Assembly (NCBI RefSeq): GCF_009906835.1
Contig: NZ_CP047652.1
Span: 877,001-941,000, forward strand
DNA length: 64,000 bases
From: Aristophania vespae
GTDB taxonomy: Bacteria > Pseudomonadota > Alphaproteobacteria > Acetobacterales > Acetobacteraceae
Direction of reading: 5' to 3'
A program made the position numbers and the translations under genes. The first letter of the stretch is position 1; each line of letters opens with the position of its first letter. Of this stretch, positions 17,535-27,468 are shown one piece after another. The notes below the pieces were generated by a model. It was not told where the DNA came from. It was given only the letters and a program-made list of their open reading frames with translations, and did not search any database.

Positions 17535-17680
17535 ATATGGATGAATAACCTTAAGGGGTTTTAGAAAATATAAATTTACGCTGCGAAAATGCCTCTTCCT
17601 CGCACGAGATGCAACCTTTAAGCATGAAATAGCTTTGAGTTCTTGTTTATTCTTTTTAGGAACGTAGTAAATAAGGCTGT

Positions 17681-18667
17681 ATGAAAACTGCACATTCTCT
17701 CAAAATTGGCATTATAGGCTCAGGACATTTTGGTCGTTTCCACGCCCTGAAATCTCAAGAAAATAAAAAAGAAACGCTTATTGGCCTTTATGATATTGAA
17801 CAAAAATCCAGCCAAAAACTGGCCAAAGATGTTTGCTCAAAATCTTTTTTGACATATGAAGCTTTATTATCAGAAGTTGAAGCTGTCATTATTGCGACCC
17901 CCGCCGAAAGCCATTTTAAGCTAGCTTGCGAGGCGCTTGAAGCTGGCAAGCATGTTCTTATAGAAAAACCTATTGCCTCAACTCTTGAGCAGGCACGTGT
18001 CTTAATTTCTCTTGCTGAACAAAAAAGGCTTGTGCTTCAGGTTGGGCATTTACTGCGTTATTCTGCTGAGCATAATGCTATTAAACAACGTATCAAAAAA
18101 CCTCTTTACATAGAGGCCACACGTATTGCTCCCTATAAAATGCGCGGCACAGATGTATCAGTTGTTTTAGATCTGATGATCCATGATCTTGATTTTATTT
18201 TGTCACTTATTGATAGCGAAATTTTAACAATAGATGCTTTAGGGGCGGCCGTATCAAGCACATCTGAAGATATAGCAAATGCCAGAGTTAGATTTAAAAA
18301 TGGTTGTGTTGCAACAATTACAGCAAGCCGAATTTCTTTTAAAACAGAAAGAAAAATGCGTATTTTTTCGCAAGAAGGATATTTATCTGCTGATTTTATG
18401 ACGCGTCAGCTCACCTACATTAATCGTGAGCGTGGGTTAATGTTACCTGGGACAAATGGCTATAAGCGCGAATCAGTCACGTGGCGTGACCATGACAATC
18501 TTTTAGCCGAACATGAAGCTTTTATAGCGTCTTGCCTGGAAGGTAAGCCTGTAATTGTCGATGGTTATGCTGGCCTGCGCGCTTTAGAAGCGGCTTTAAA
18601 AGTGTCGGAAAATATTGCTCATTCTTATCAATTAATGAAAGAATCGCAGCTTTTAAGCCAGCCTTAA
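17681..18667 (+). CDS. Gfo/Idh/MocA family oxidoreductase
   Basis: This is a 328-residue NAD(P)-dependent dehydrogenase of the Gfo/Idh/MocA family. The Rossmann start is KIGIIGSGHFGRFHAL, followed by IIATPAESHFKLACEAL and the catalytic-loop EKPIAS. The C-terminal α/β domain contains DLMIHDLDFIL. Family members act on sugars or nucleotide sugars, including GnnA-type enzymes of lipid A synthesis. No partner aminotransferase or lpx gene lies nearby, so the substrate is open. Its 3' end overlaps the convergent uup gene by 15 bases. Confidence 0.85.
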   Translation: MKTAHSLKIGIIGSGHFGRFHALKSQENKKETLIGLYDIEQKSSQKLAKDVCSKSFLTYEALLSEVEAVIIATPAESHFKLACEALEAGKHVLIEKPIASTLEQARVLISLAEQKRLVLQVGHLLRYSAEHNAIKQRIKKPLYIEATRIAPYKMRGTDVSVVLDLMIHDLDFILSLIDSEILTIDALGAAVSSTSEDIANARVRFKNGCVATITASRISFKTERKMRIFSQEGYLSADFMTRQLTYINRERGLMLPGTNGYKRESVTWRDHDNLLAEHEAFIASCLEGKPVIVDGYAGLRALEAALKVSENIAHSYQLMKESQLLSQP

Positions 18668-20467
18668 CTCTTCTTGTTTGGCTTCAAGCTCCAGCCATCT
18701 TTCTTCGGCGTGAGTTAGTTCTGCTTCTTTTTGTTCGAGCAAAAGGGTAATTTTCTCAAATTTATGAGGATCACGCGTATAAAGATCTGCGTCACTTAAG
18801 GCCCGGCGACATAATTTTATATCAGCCTCAAGTGAGGCTATTTTATCAGGTAAGCCATTGAGCTCACGCTGCTCTTTATAGCTTAATTTGGTAATTGCCT
18901 TGTTCGATGAAGTCGCAGCATTTTTAGCTTCAGTCTCTGAACGAGCTTCACGCAAAACTTTCCTTTCATTTAGCTCGGTGCCCCTTCTTTGAGCTAACAT
19001 GTCTGAATAACCACCAGCGTAATTGACCCAAACTCCGTCTTCTTCTGGGGTTATGACCGAAGTTGCTAAACGATCAAGAAAGTCACGATCGTGACTTACA
19101 AGCAGAATTGTGCCGTTATAGTCACTCAACATTTCTTGCAATAAATCGAGCGTTTCCAAATCAAGGTCATTTGTGGGTTCGTCTAAGACAAGAAGGTTCG
19201 AGGGTTTTGCTAAGGCACATGCCAAAGCCAGCCGGCCTCGTTCTCCTCCGGAAAGGTGACTCACTGGGGTCCTGGCCTGTTCAGGGCGAAAGAGAAAATC
19301 TTTCATATAGCCGATCACATGCCGCTTTTCTTGACCTATTTGGATTATGTCACCATGTCCGCCAGTTAGCACGTCAGCTACGGAACGATCACCTTCTAAT
19401 ATTGATCGTTGTTGATCTAGCGAAATAAGTTTTAAGGAAGGACTTAATGTTACTTCGCCAGTTTGTGGTGTGAGCAAACCAGTCAAAAGTTTTAAGAGAG
19501 TCGTTTTACCAGCTCCATTAGCGCCACAAAGCCCAATAGCTTCGCCTTTAAGCACTTTAAGAGAAAAATCTTTTACGAGGGTTTTTGTCCCGTATGACCA
19601 GGAAATATTCTGTGCAGAAATGACAATTTTGCTTGTATTATCAGCCTCCTGGGCCTCAATTTTTAAACTGCCCTGCTTTTGTGCATTAATTTCACGCCGT
19701 GCCTCTCTTAGCTGCGCTAATTCAGCAACACGACGCACGTTTCTTTTGCGACGAGCCGTGACGCCATAGCGCATCCAATCTTCTTCCCGGGCAATTTGCC
19801 GAGATAATTTATGAGCTTCACGCTCAGCTAACTCTAATTGTTCATCACGCCATTGTTCGAAATGAGAAAAATTTGCCTCTAAAGTCCTGGTCTCTCCTTG
19901 ATGGAGCCAGAGAACTGACTGACATATGGTTTCAAGAAAACGACGATCATGGCTAATGACCACAATCGCAGCTCCTAAAGATAAGAGTTCTCGCTCAAGC
20001 CACATGATGCAAGGTAAATCAAGATGGTTGGTTGGCTCATCGAGCAAAAGAAGATCTGGTTTTTTAGCTAAAGCCTGAGCCAGGGCGCAACGACGTGATT
20101 CGCCTCCTGATAAAGCCCGACAATCTTCATCACCTGTAAGACCTAATTCTGTTAATAGGCTACGTGCCTTATAATGCTCTTCTTCGGGCAGGCCATCACA
20201 AACGGCGTCGTAAGTCGTTTTCCAAACCGTGAAATCTGGCTCCTGAGGAAGATAATGAATTTTAATACCAGGTTGAATAAAACGCTCGCCATCATCACAG
20301 TGGATTTCGCCCGCAGCTATACGCAATAACGTTGATTTGCCGCTTCCATTGCGTCCTACCAGGCACAGGCGATGTCCTGGCTCTATCGCAAGATTAGCGC
20401 CCTCAAGAAGGGGGCGACCACCCAAGGTATAAGAAATATTTTGTAGATTAAGGATCGGAGCTGACAT
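18653..20467 (-). CDS. uup: ABC-F family ATPase, Uup-like
   Basis: This soluble double-ATPase has no membrane domain; ABC-F proteins act on ribosomes, and Uup is linked to transposon excision and branched DNA or ribosome function. The first cassette has GRNGSGKSTLL, LSGGESRR and LLLLDEPTNHLD. The second has GANGAGKTTLLKLL, LSGGERGR and LVLDEPTNDLD. A charged linker and a C-terminal coiled coil (KITLLLEQKEAELTHAEERW) favour Uup. The start is placed at ATG 20467 (MSAPILNLQNISY, 604 residues). An ATG ten codons upstream is possible. Confidence 0.9.
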   Translation of the reverse strand: MSAPILNLQNISYTLGGRPLLEGANLAIEPGHRLCLVGRNGSGKSTLLRIAAGEIHCDDGERFIQPGIKIHYLPQEPDFTVWKTTYDAVCDGLPEEEHYKARSLLTELGLTGDEDCRALSGGESRRCALAQALAKKPDLLLLDEPTNHLDLPCIMWLERELLSLGAAIVVISHDRRFLETICQSVLWLHQGETRTLEANFSHFEQWRDEQLELAEREAHKLSRQIAREEDWMRYGVTARRKRNVRRVAELAQLREARREINAQKQGSLKIEAQEADNTSKIVISAQNISWSYGTKTLVKDFSLKVLKGEAIGLCGANGAGKTTLLKLLTGLLTPQTGEVTLSPSLKLISLDQQRSILEGDRSVADVLTGGHGDIIQIGQEKRHVIGYMKDFLFRPEQARTPVSHLSGGERGRLALACALAKPSNLLVLDEPTNDLDLETLDLLQEMLSDYNGTILLVSHDRDFLDRLATSVITPEEDGVWVNYAGGYSDMLAQRRGTELNERKVLREARSETEAKNAATSSNKAITKLSYKEQRELNGLPDKIASLEADIKLCRRALSDADLYTRDPHKFEKITLLLEQKEAELTHAEERWLELEAKQEELRLA

Positions 20468-20626
20468 GATAGAAGTGTGAACGATAAAAAGGCACAAAAT
20501 TCAAGCGCAAAATTTAATTAATTATTTTATGTCTTGCAAAGTCGCTTGCCTTATTTCGCTAATTTTTTTTAACAGGTTATAAAATACCCCTATTTATCCT
20601 GTAAAAGAGCTTTTATATGGAAGGCT

Positions 20627-22312
20627 ATGGTTGCTGATAAAAAAGAAGCTAAGCTTTGGGTCCGCCAACAAAATGCGCTGTATAAGAAGGCCGTTTGGGG
20701 CGTCGTTTTTTTGGGTTTCCTCAATGTCATATTAGGCTGCATACAGGCCTGGTTTTTGGCAAGTGCGCTTGCGCATATTCTTGATTCGTCAATGGACGGA
20801 TTTGTGCAGGCAGTTTTGTGGTTTTTTGTTACCTGCCTTTTACGCATCCTTCTCAATTTTACACAGCAACTTATTGCCAATTCCCTGGGACAAAAGGCAA
20901 GGAGCCAGCTTAGAAAAAAACTTTTGTCACAAATTTTTGCAGCCGGACCAGCTTTATTAAGGTCTCACCATAGCTCTAAAGTAGCAGGTCTTTTGGTAGA
21001 TAATGTAGAAATGCTGGAAGGCTATTTTTCGCGCTGGCTTCCTTCATCATATTTATGGGCTTTAGCGCAATGGTTTGTAGTAGCCGTTGTTTTTTGGCAA
21101 AATCGCAGTGCAGGCATAATCCTAGCTACTGCCAGCCTTTTTTTACCTATATTTCAGGCCATTTTTGGTATTGCGACAGCACGTACATCGCGTAAACAAT
21201 TTCTTGCTTTAAGCCGCTTGCAAGGAAGGTTTTTGGATAGATTAAGAGGCCTGGCCACTATTGTAATGGCAGGACGATCAGAGCAAGAAGCTGAGGCTTT
21301 GCAAAAATCAGCAGATGAGCTTCGTCAGCGTACTATGAAAGTCCTTCGTGTGGCTTTTTTGACATCAGCCACAACGGATCTTGTCATGATTGCTGCACTG
21401 GTTGGTATTGTCATTACAGAAAGCCATTTTTTGCTTCATACAGGTAATATATCTCAGGCAACAAATGCCTTATTTGCTGTTTTTATGGTGCCCGAAGCAT
21501 TTGCCCCTTTTAGAAGCTTTTCCGCAGCCTATCAGGATCGGGCTCGAGCTACAGAAACAGCTGAGGTAGCGTTATCTCTACCAAAGCCACAATATGATAA
21601 CGAACAGCACGAATTTAATTTAGGTGACTCCGAGGCTGTGGAGCTTAAATTTGATGATGTGAGCTTTCACTGGTCCGATGATAGAGAATGGGTGTTAAAT
21701 CATATTAGTTTTACGCTTCGACCCAATGAAATTTTGCTGCTTAATGGTCCATCTGGAGCTGGTAAATCTACTCTTTTGGAGCTGGTTTTAGGTTTTATAA
21801 AACCAACGAATGGCACTATATTTTTTAATAATGAAGATATTACAAAAATTAAGCCAAAAGAGCTTGCTCACCATATAAGTTACTTAGGTCAAAAACCTCT
21901 ATTATTTTTTGGAACGCTGAAAGAAAATATTCTTTTTGCTCGTCCAGATGCATCAGAAAAAGAGCTTCAATCTGCCATTAAAGCGGCTGCGATAGATAAA
22001 TTCCTGCCACAACTTCCTCATAATATTGATACAATGATAGGTGAGGGCGGGTTTGGACTTTCGGGGGGACAGGCTCAACGTGTTGCCATAGCAAGAGCCT
22101 ACCTTAAAAATGCTCCTCTTATTTTAATGGATGAACCAACAGCCCATTTAGATAAAGAAACGGAAGCAGAAATACTTTCCTCTTTAACGAATTTAGCTAA
22201 AAATCGTACAGTTATTATTGCAACACACTCTGCCCAATTTACAGCTCTTAAAGACGTGAAAACTTTAAATCTTCCATTACATCAATATGTGACAGAAAAG
22301 GGAAAATCATGA
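20627..22312 (+). CDS. cydD: thiol reductant ABC exporter subunit CydD
   Basis: CydD pairs with CydC to form an inner-membrane ABC exporter of cysteine and glutathione needed for assembly of cytochrome bd. The 561-residue protein has six membrane segments in the first 300 residues, then an ATPase domain with LLNGPSGAGKSTLLELVLG, the Q-loop region SYLGQKPLLF, LSGGQAQRVAIARAY and LILMDEPTAHLD. GGAAGG just before the ATG fixes the start. The stop overlaps the cydC start (ATGA). Confidence 0.92.
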   Translation: MVADKKEAKLWVRQQNALYKKAVWGVVFLGFLNVILGCIQAWFLASALAHILDSSMDGFVQAVLWFFVTCLLRILLNFTQQLIANSLGQKARSQLRKKLLSQIFAAGPALLRSHHSSKVAGLLVDNVEMLEGYFSRWLPSSYLWALAQWFVVAVVFWQNRSAGIILATASLFLPIFQAIFGIATARTSRKQFLALSRLQGRFLDRLRGLATIVMAGRSEQEAEALQKSADELRQRTMKVLRVAFLTSATTDLVMIAALVGIVITESHFLLHTGNISQATNALFAVFMVPEAFAPFRSFSAAYQDRARATETAEVALSLPKPQYDNEQHEFNLGDSEAVELKFDDVSFHWSDDREWVLNHISFTLRPNEILLLNGPSGAGKSTLLELVLGFIKPTNGTIFFNNEDITKIKPKELAHHISYLGQKPLLFFGTLKENILFARPDASEKELQSAIKAAAIDKFLPQLPHNIDTMIGEGGFGLSGGQAQRVAIARAYLKNAPLILMDEPTAHLDKETEAEILSSLTNLAKNRTVIIATHSAQFTALKDVKTLNLPLHQYVTEKGKS

Positions 22313-23946
22313 AATCTCTTTTCACAATAATCAGCCTGTGGCGCCCTCATTTAGGTCGTCTTTTGCTTGGTGTTTTAGTGTCTTCTTTTTCACTTTGGGC
22401 TTCGCTACTGCTGATGGGACAATCTGGATCAAGATTAACGGGCGCTATTTTAGGTTTTGGTGCAAGTTTTTATTTGCTTCGTCTGGCTGGTCTTTCTAGA
22501 ATCATCTTGCGCTATGGTGAAAGATATATAACTCACGATGCCTTATTTAGGGCTTTGGCTGACTTGAGAGTATGGTTTTTCCGCAGGTTAGCGCGCACTT
22601 CGGCAATGGGAATCGGACAAAAACGTTCAGGAGATCTTTTATCAAAGTTAGTGGCTGATATTCAAAGTCTTGATAATTTATATATTCGCGTATTTGTGCC
22701 GCTTATAGTTGCATTTTTTTCGGTGCCTTTGCTTTTTATATTATGTGCCAAGGGAAGCATCCAACTGGCATTCATAATTACGGCTTTATTCTGCCTTTTG
22801 GTGTTTGTTGTGCCATTCATCACAGGGATATTATCTTACAAAATGGGGCCACTACTGCTTGAGGCTCGTTCATTGCTTTATTCGCAAATTTTGGATTTAG
22901 CTTCAGGTTTACGCGAAGTACACTTATTTGGAGCAGAAGAACGCCTGAAGAGCGCGATAGAAAAAAAAGAACATAAATTATATCAGCTACAAAAACGTGA
23001 AAATATGCATATGGCTCTCTGTAACGGTTTAGCCAGTCTTATTTCACGCTTAGGGGTTTTAGTTGTTCTCGGTTATGCAGGGGGGCTTTATTTTCACCAC
23101 CCTGACATGCTGCATAATTTCATGCTCTTTTTTGTCGTTATTACATTATTTGACCAATTTGTAGATCTGCCACGAGCAGGATTTTTAGCCGGGCAAATTT
23201 TTCACGCTGCTCATAGGGTAACAGAACCTGCTATGAGTAAAAACCTCATTGAAGATCATGATGGGCAGACAGCCCCGTCATCTTATGAGCTTGTTGCACG
23301 TGATCTAAGTTTTGGTTGGGATGATCTTCATATTTTATATGAAAATGTTCATTTTTCTTTAAAAGAGGGTGAACGTGTCGCCCTTATGGGGCCCTCTGGA
23401 AGCGGGAAGTCTAGCCTGGTCGCTCTTATTATGGGGATTGTAAAACCCAAAAAAGGCGAAATTTTATTTGGGGGTGTTTCGCTTTCCAGCATTAAAACTG
23501 AATCACTTCGTCACAAGATTGGGTGGTTATCTCAAGCCAGTCATCTTTTTAGCGATACAATTCGCAATAATCTTCTTTTAGGGCAAAAAAACGTACCCGA
23601 TAAAGCTTTGTGGGATGCCCTTGAAAAAGCTCAGATAGCTGATTTTGTCCGCTCTTTACCAGAGGGGCTTGATAGTTGGATTGGTGAAAATGGCTCTACT
23701 CTTTCTGGCGGACAGGGTCGTCGAATTGCTTTGGCGAGAGTGCTTTTAAAGCAAACACCCATTATTATATTAGACGAACCCACCGAAGGGCTTGATAGGG
23801 ACACTCAAAAAGAATTTATCAAAACTCTTAATCATCTTGATCCCAAAATTTCTGTTTTACTCATTACGCATAGCTTAACAGGGGCAGAGAAATTAGACCG
23901 AGTCATTATGTTGGAAAATAAAAAACTGACCAATCGCCTGGTTTAA
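22309..23946 (+). CDS. cydC: thiol reductant ABC exporter subunit CydC
   Basis: This is the second half of the CydDC exporter. The 545-residue protein has an N-terminal membrane domain with LRYGERYITHDALFRALADL, a segment typical of CydC. Its ATPase domain has MGPSGSGKSSLVALIMG, IGWLSQASHLF, LSGGQGRRIALARVL and IIILDEPTEGLD. It is translationally coupled to cydD by a 4-base overlap. The cydAB/cioAB oxidase genes that it would serve are not in the window. Confidence 0.92.
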   Translation: MKSLFTIISLWRPHLGRLLLGVLVSSFSLWASLLLMGQSGSRLTGAILGFGASFYLLRLAGLSRIILRYGERYITHDALFRALADLRVWFFRRLARTSAMGIGQKRSGDLLSKLVADIQSLDNLYIRVFVPLIVAFFSVPLLFILCAKGSIQLAFIITALFCLLVFVVPFITGILSYKMGPLLLEARSLLYSQILDLASGLREVHLFGAEERLKSAIEKKEHKLYQLQKRENMHMALCNGLASLISRLGVLVVLGYAGGLYFHHPDMLHNFMLFFVVITLFDQFVDLPRAGFLAGQIFHAAHRVTEPAMSKNLIEDHDGQTAPSSYELVARDLSFGWDDLHILYENVHFSLKEGERVALMGPSGSGKSSLVALIMGIVKPKKGEILFGGVSLSSIKTESLRHKIGWLSQASHLFSDTIRNNLLLGQKNVPDKALWDALEKAQIADFVRSLPEGLDSWIGENGSTLSGGQGRRIALARVLLKQTPIIILDEPTEGLDRDTQKEFIKTLNHLDPKISVLLITHSLTGAEKLDRVIMLENKKLTNRLV

Positions 23947-24030
23947 TCGTTTATATGCATGATTAAAGATTGACCAATGAGGCAAGGAGGGGCACTTAGT
24001 AAAGAAGATTTCTAATCAGGAAGACGCAAT

Positions 24031-24444
24031 ATGTCTCGTCGTTTCGATATTTTTCGTGCCTCTTATCTTAAAGCGGCTATTCCTCTTATGGCAATTGGCC
24101 TGCTGGCTGGGTGTGTGTCATCTACTCCCAGAGATAGCTATGTCGTGTTTTTTGAACGCGATTCTGTGACTTTAAGTGATGCTGGACAGGAAGTTGTTCG
24201 TCAGGCAGCAAAAGCCGCACACAACATGCATGCCCGGCATATTTATGTACTTGGTTCAGCCGGCAAAATGGGCGACCCCGATGTGCTTCATGAGCTAGCC
24301 ACGACGCGTGCATTAGCTGTTGTGGAAGTGCTTGAAATTGATGGCGTAGACCCGAAAATTATTTCCAAAGATAAATTTCCTTTAAAAGATATTGATGATT
24401 CCCGTTTAGCTCTGCGACGCGTTTCAATTAAAATTGCCAAGTAA
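24031..24444 (+). CDS. OmpA-domain lipoprotein
   Basis: The 137-residue protein has a signal peptide ending in the lipobox LLAGC (Cys about 28), so it is a likely outer-membrane lipoprotein. The mature part is a short OmpA-like peptidoglycan-binding fold: SYVVFFERDSVTLSDAGQEV at the start, an ATTRALAVVEVL helix corresponding to the usual 'S..RA..V...L' element, and RRVSIKI at the end. It is shorter than Pal and may be reduced. It stands alone between cydC and recQ. Confidence 0.75.
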   Translation: MSRRFDIFRASYLKAAIPLMAIGLLAGCVSSTPRDSYVVFFERDSVTLSDAGQEVVRQAAKAAHNMHARHIYVLGSAGKMGDPDVLHELATTRALAVVEVLEIDGVDPKIISKDKFPLKDIDDSRLALRRVSIKIAK

Positions 24445-24464
24445 GTTTTATAAGAGGTCTCTTT

Positions 24465-26315
24465 TTGTCATTTGATCATTTATGCGAAAATCCTTCTCCT
24501 AGAGAAATTTTAAAACAAGTTTTCGGATTTGATGACTTTAGAGGCCTTCAGGAAGAGGCTATTTCCACCTTAATGCAGGGCGAGGATGTACTCGTTCTCA
24601 TGCCCACAGGAGGTGGTAAAAGTCTTTGCTACCAGGTTGCTGCTTTATGCAGAGACGGAATGGGACTGGTTATCTCCCCACTTATAGCCCTTATGGAAGA
24701 CCAGGTTACAGGGCTTAAACAGGCAGGAGTGAGAGCGGCTGCTCTCCATTCAGAGCTAGATTATAATGAGCGTATTGACCTCTGGAATCAGCTAAAAAGA
24801 AATGAAATTGATCTTTTATATCTTTCTCCAGAAGGGCTTTTGACACCTTCTACGCTTGAATTTCTTAAGCACAGATCAATTTCTCTTATTGCTATAGATG
24901 AAGCCCATTGTGTTTCAGCCTGGGGGCATGATTTCAGGCCGGAATATAGGGAGTTATCTTTATTAAAAGATCAATTTCCTTCTACTCCCAGAATTGCCTT
25001 AACAGCTACTGCTGACGAACGCACCCGAAATGATATTTTAAGTGTGTTAAAAATGGAGCGGGCTCGTATTTTAACAGCTAGTTTCCATCGAAAAAATTTA
25101 TTTATTCAGGCTCAACCTAAATATTCCGAAACACGTCAATTATTAGCAACGCTAGAGACAAAATTTAAAGAAGGATCGGCTATAATTTATTGCGGTAGCC
25201 GAAGAAGAACAGAGCGTATTGCTACTTATTTAACTGATCGGGGTTATACAGCCTTACCATTTCATGCTGGTTTGTCGCCCCTTGAAAAAAAAGCGCTTTT
25301 ATTACGCTTTCGCTCAGGTGAATCAATGATCGTTGTGGCGACCATTGCTTTTGGCATGGGAATTGACCGCCCCGATGTGAGGGTCGTTATTCACCTCGAT
25401 ATGCCACATTCACCTGAATCATATTACCAACAAATTGGCAGGGCAGGGCGCGATGGCGATCCTGCCTATACTTTGCTGCTTTATGGGGGAGAAGATATAG
25501 CTAGGGCACGTTATTGGCTTGATCAATCTGCCGCGCCTGAAAGTGAGCGCCACTCAATGCGTTCACGCTTGGAAACTATGATTGCTCTGACAGAAACTGT
25601 GAATTGTCGAACACAAACTCTCTTAGCCTGTTTTGGTGAAGAACTTACTCACAAATGTAATCATTGTGATAATTGTGTTAACCCCATTGCTACATTTAAC
25701 GGTGTTGAAGCCGCTCAAAAAGTTCTTTCAGCCATTTATCGCACCGGAGAGCGTTTTGGGGCTGTAATGATAGCCAATGTTTTACGAGGGCGAAAAACAG
25801 AACTTGTGGAGCGCCATAATTTAGAAGCTCTTTCTGTATTTGGAATTGGTAAGGATAAAAGTGAGCAATGGTGGCGAATGGTTATTCGCCAGCTTATCGC
25901 CAAAGGAGCTGTAAAATTAGGCAATGATCATGGAGGCTTGGCACTTAACAGAGACATTGCTCGTCCTCTTCTGAGAGGAGAAGAAGAACTTGCCTTAAAA
26001 GAAGATGAAGGTTTGTCTAAAACACTTGGACAAGCCAAGAAACAGGCTTTTCAGGAAGATGATCTTTCAGATTACGAAACTGAACTTTTTCAGGCTTTAA
26101 AATCATGGAGACGAGGAGAAGCTTTTGAACAAGAAATCCCGCCTTACATAATTTTTCATGATACAACCCTGCGTGAAATTGCCCGACATAAGCCCCAAAA
26201 ACTTGATGACCTTGAAGGTATAAAAGGTGTAGGCAAAAGTAAGTTGGAGCGCTATGGGCGAGCAGTTATTGACGTGATTAAAAATCCTTCAATTGTTAAT
26301 CAGCTTCATTCATGA
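24465..26315 (+). CDS. recQ: ATP-dependent DNA helicase RecQ
   Basis: RecQ is a 3'-5' helicase for recombination and fork repair. The 616-residue protein has MPTGGGKSLCYQ (near 47), IDEAHCVSAWGHDFRPEY (near 143), HAGLSPLEKK, IAFGMGIDRPDVR and QIGRAGRDG. The zinc cysteines (CNHCDNC) and winged-helix RQC region follow, and the HRDC domain (LDDLEGIKGVGKSKLERYG) lies at the C terminus. The start is a TTG at 24465 preceded by AAGAGG. No ATG lies near the correct position. Confidence 0.95.
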   Translation: MSFDHLCENPSPREILKQVFGFDDFRGLQEEAISTLMQGEDVLVLMPTGGGKSLCYQVAALCRDGMGLVISPLIALMEDQVTGLKQAGVRAAALHSELDYNERIDLWNQLKRNEIDLLYLSPEGLLTPSTLEFLKHRSISLIAIDEAHCVSAWGHDFRPEYRELSLLKDQFPSTPRIALTATADERTRNDILSVLKMERARILTASFHRKNLFIQAQPKYSETRQLLATLETKFKEGSAIIYCGSRRRTERIATYLTDRGYTALPFHAGLSPLEKKALLLRFRSGESMIVVATIAFGMGIDRPDVRVVIHLDMPHSPESYYQQIGRAGRDGDPAYTLLLYGGEDIARARYWLDQSAAPESERHSMRSRLETMIALTETVNCRTQTLLACFGEELTHKCNHCDNCVNPIATFNGVEAAQKVLSAIYRTGERFGAVMIANVLRGRKTELVERHNLEALSVFGIGKDKSEQWWRMVIRQLIAKGAVKLGNDHGGLALNRDIARPLLRGEEELALKEDEGLSKTLGQAKKQAFQEDDLSDYETELFQALKSWRRGEAFEQEIPPYIIFHDTTLREIARHKPQKLDDLEGIKGVGKSKLERYGRAVIDVIKNPSIVNQLHS

Positions 26316-26803
26316 TTTTGATATGAAAAATCTGCTGTTACATTTAACCCGCCCAGAAAATGGAATGTAAAAGGTGCTGTGTCCTTAACCGGCTCTTGTT
26401 GTTTTAATTTATAACATACAAGATGGTAGCCTTCTTTAGGAAAAACCATGACAGAGGCATGTGGGACGGCCAAATGTTTAAAAATATCAAAATTGGCTGA
26501 TTCGTTAGATGTTTTTACTTGATCACTATGGTTGGCTGAAATGCGATCGCATATTGGGGACGTGATATTTTGCAATAACATATCATTCGGACTTTTATTT
26601 TCGATAATAAAAAAACCTTGCAAAATTTCAGGACTATTGCTTGAGGGCATAATAACCCCATCTCTGACCACGAGATGTTTATCTATATTTGATTTTTCCT
26701 GAGTAGATGAAGTTTTAACAGGAAAACTGGCACTTTTGGCCATAGACGGAAAAATTAACATCGATATCGCAACAAAAATATAAAGCCGGGGTGTCATTTT
26801 CAT
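26306..26803 (-). CDS. PCu(A)C-like periplasmic protein, copper ligands not conserved
   Basis: The 165-residue protein has a signal peptide (FVAISMLIFPSMAKSA). The mature part follows the PCu(A)C chaperone outline: an early GFFIIENKSPNDMLLQNITS (matching 'G.F.I.N....D.L....S'), HASVMVFPKEGYHLVCYKLK and FTFHF. Copper chaperones of this family need a H-M-H-M set. Here the HEM position is missing and the usual M of GYHLM is replaced by V/C, so metal delivery by the classical site is doubtful. GAAGGAG precedes the ATG. The 3' end overlaps recQ by ten bases. Confidence 0.55.
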   Translation of the reverse strand: MKMTPRLYIFVAISMLIFPSMAKSASFPVKTSSTQEKSNIDKHLVVRDGVIMPSSNSPEILQGFFIIENKSPNDMLLQNITSPICDRISANHSDQVKTSNESANFDIFKHLAVPHASVMVFPKEGYHLVCYKLKQQEPVKDTAPFTFHFLGGLNVTADFSYQNHE

Positions 26804-26983
26804 AAATACTCCTTCATAAGCTATATAATGTTTAAGTCATCAAACGATAGTAACATTTTCTGAGATTAAAATAGTAAAATTCAAAATGTAAGTTCAAAAT
26901 TTATAATGGTCTTAACGCAAAGCTAAGATTAATTTTTTATAAACGTTAGTAAAGCGTATAAATAGGGAACTGTGAATTAAGTT

Positions 26984-27466
26984 ATGCATTGTCCATTCTG
27001 TGGAAATCAAGAAACTTTGGTTAAGGATAGCCGCCAAAGTGAGGACGGCGCCGCAATTAGGCGCAGACGCTATTGCCCAGAATGTTCACAACGTTTTACA
27101 ACTGTTGAACGCGTTCAGCTTAGAGAAATAACAGTTATAAAAACGGATGGAAGGCGTATTCCTTTTGACAGGGACAAATTAGCACGTTCTATAAAAATAG
27201 CTTTGCGTAAAAGGCCAATTGATGAGGTCAAGCAGGAGCGTCTTGTCAATGAGCTGGTCAGAAAATTAGAATCTTCTGGAGCTCAGGAAATTTCTTCACA
27301 ATTTATTGGTAAAATAGCCATGAATGCATTGCGTAAAGTGGATAGTGTGGCTTATGTCCGTTTTGCAAGTGTCTATCAAGATTTTCGTGAAATTGAAGCA
27401 TTCTCAAAAATTCTTGCTGACATGACACCCAATTCTGTATCCATTAAGGAAACATCTCAGGAGTAA
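26984..27466 (+). CDS. nrdR: transcriptional repressor NrdR
   Basis: NrdR senses ATP/dATP and represses ribonucleotide reductase genes. The 160-residue protein starts with the zinc ribbon MHCPFCGNQETLVKDSR and YCPECSQRFTT, followed by the ATP-cone domain from about residue 48 (VIKTDGRRIPFDRDKLARS). Length and order are typical. It leads a cluster with nusB (two bases after its stop) and thiL. Confidence 0.97.
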   Translation: MHCPFCGNQETLVKDSRQSEDGAAIRRRRYCPECSQRFTTVERVQLREITVIKTDGRRIPFDRDKLARSIKIALRKRPIDEVKQERLVNELVRKLESSGAQEISSQFIGKIAMNALRKVDSVAYVRFASVYQDFREIEAFSKILADMTPNSVSIKETSQE

Positions 27467-27468
27467 GC

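Noticed and set aside
17535-17693. Longer SecD start at 17693
   Set aside because: The extra 53 residues are basic and unlike SecD N termini, and they run back to the divergent neighbour; ATGATG at 17534 fits the family.
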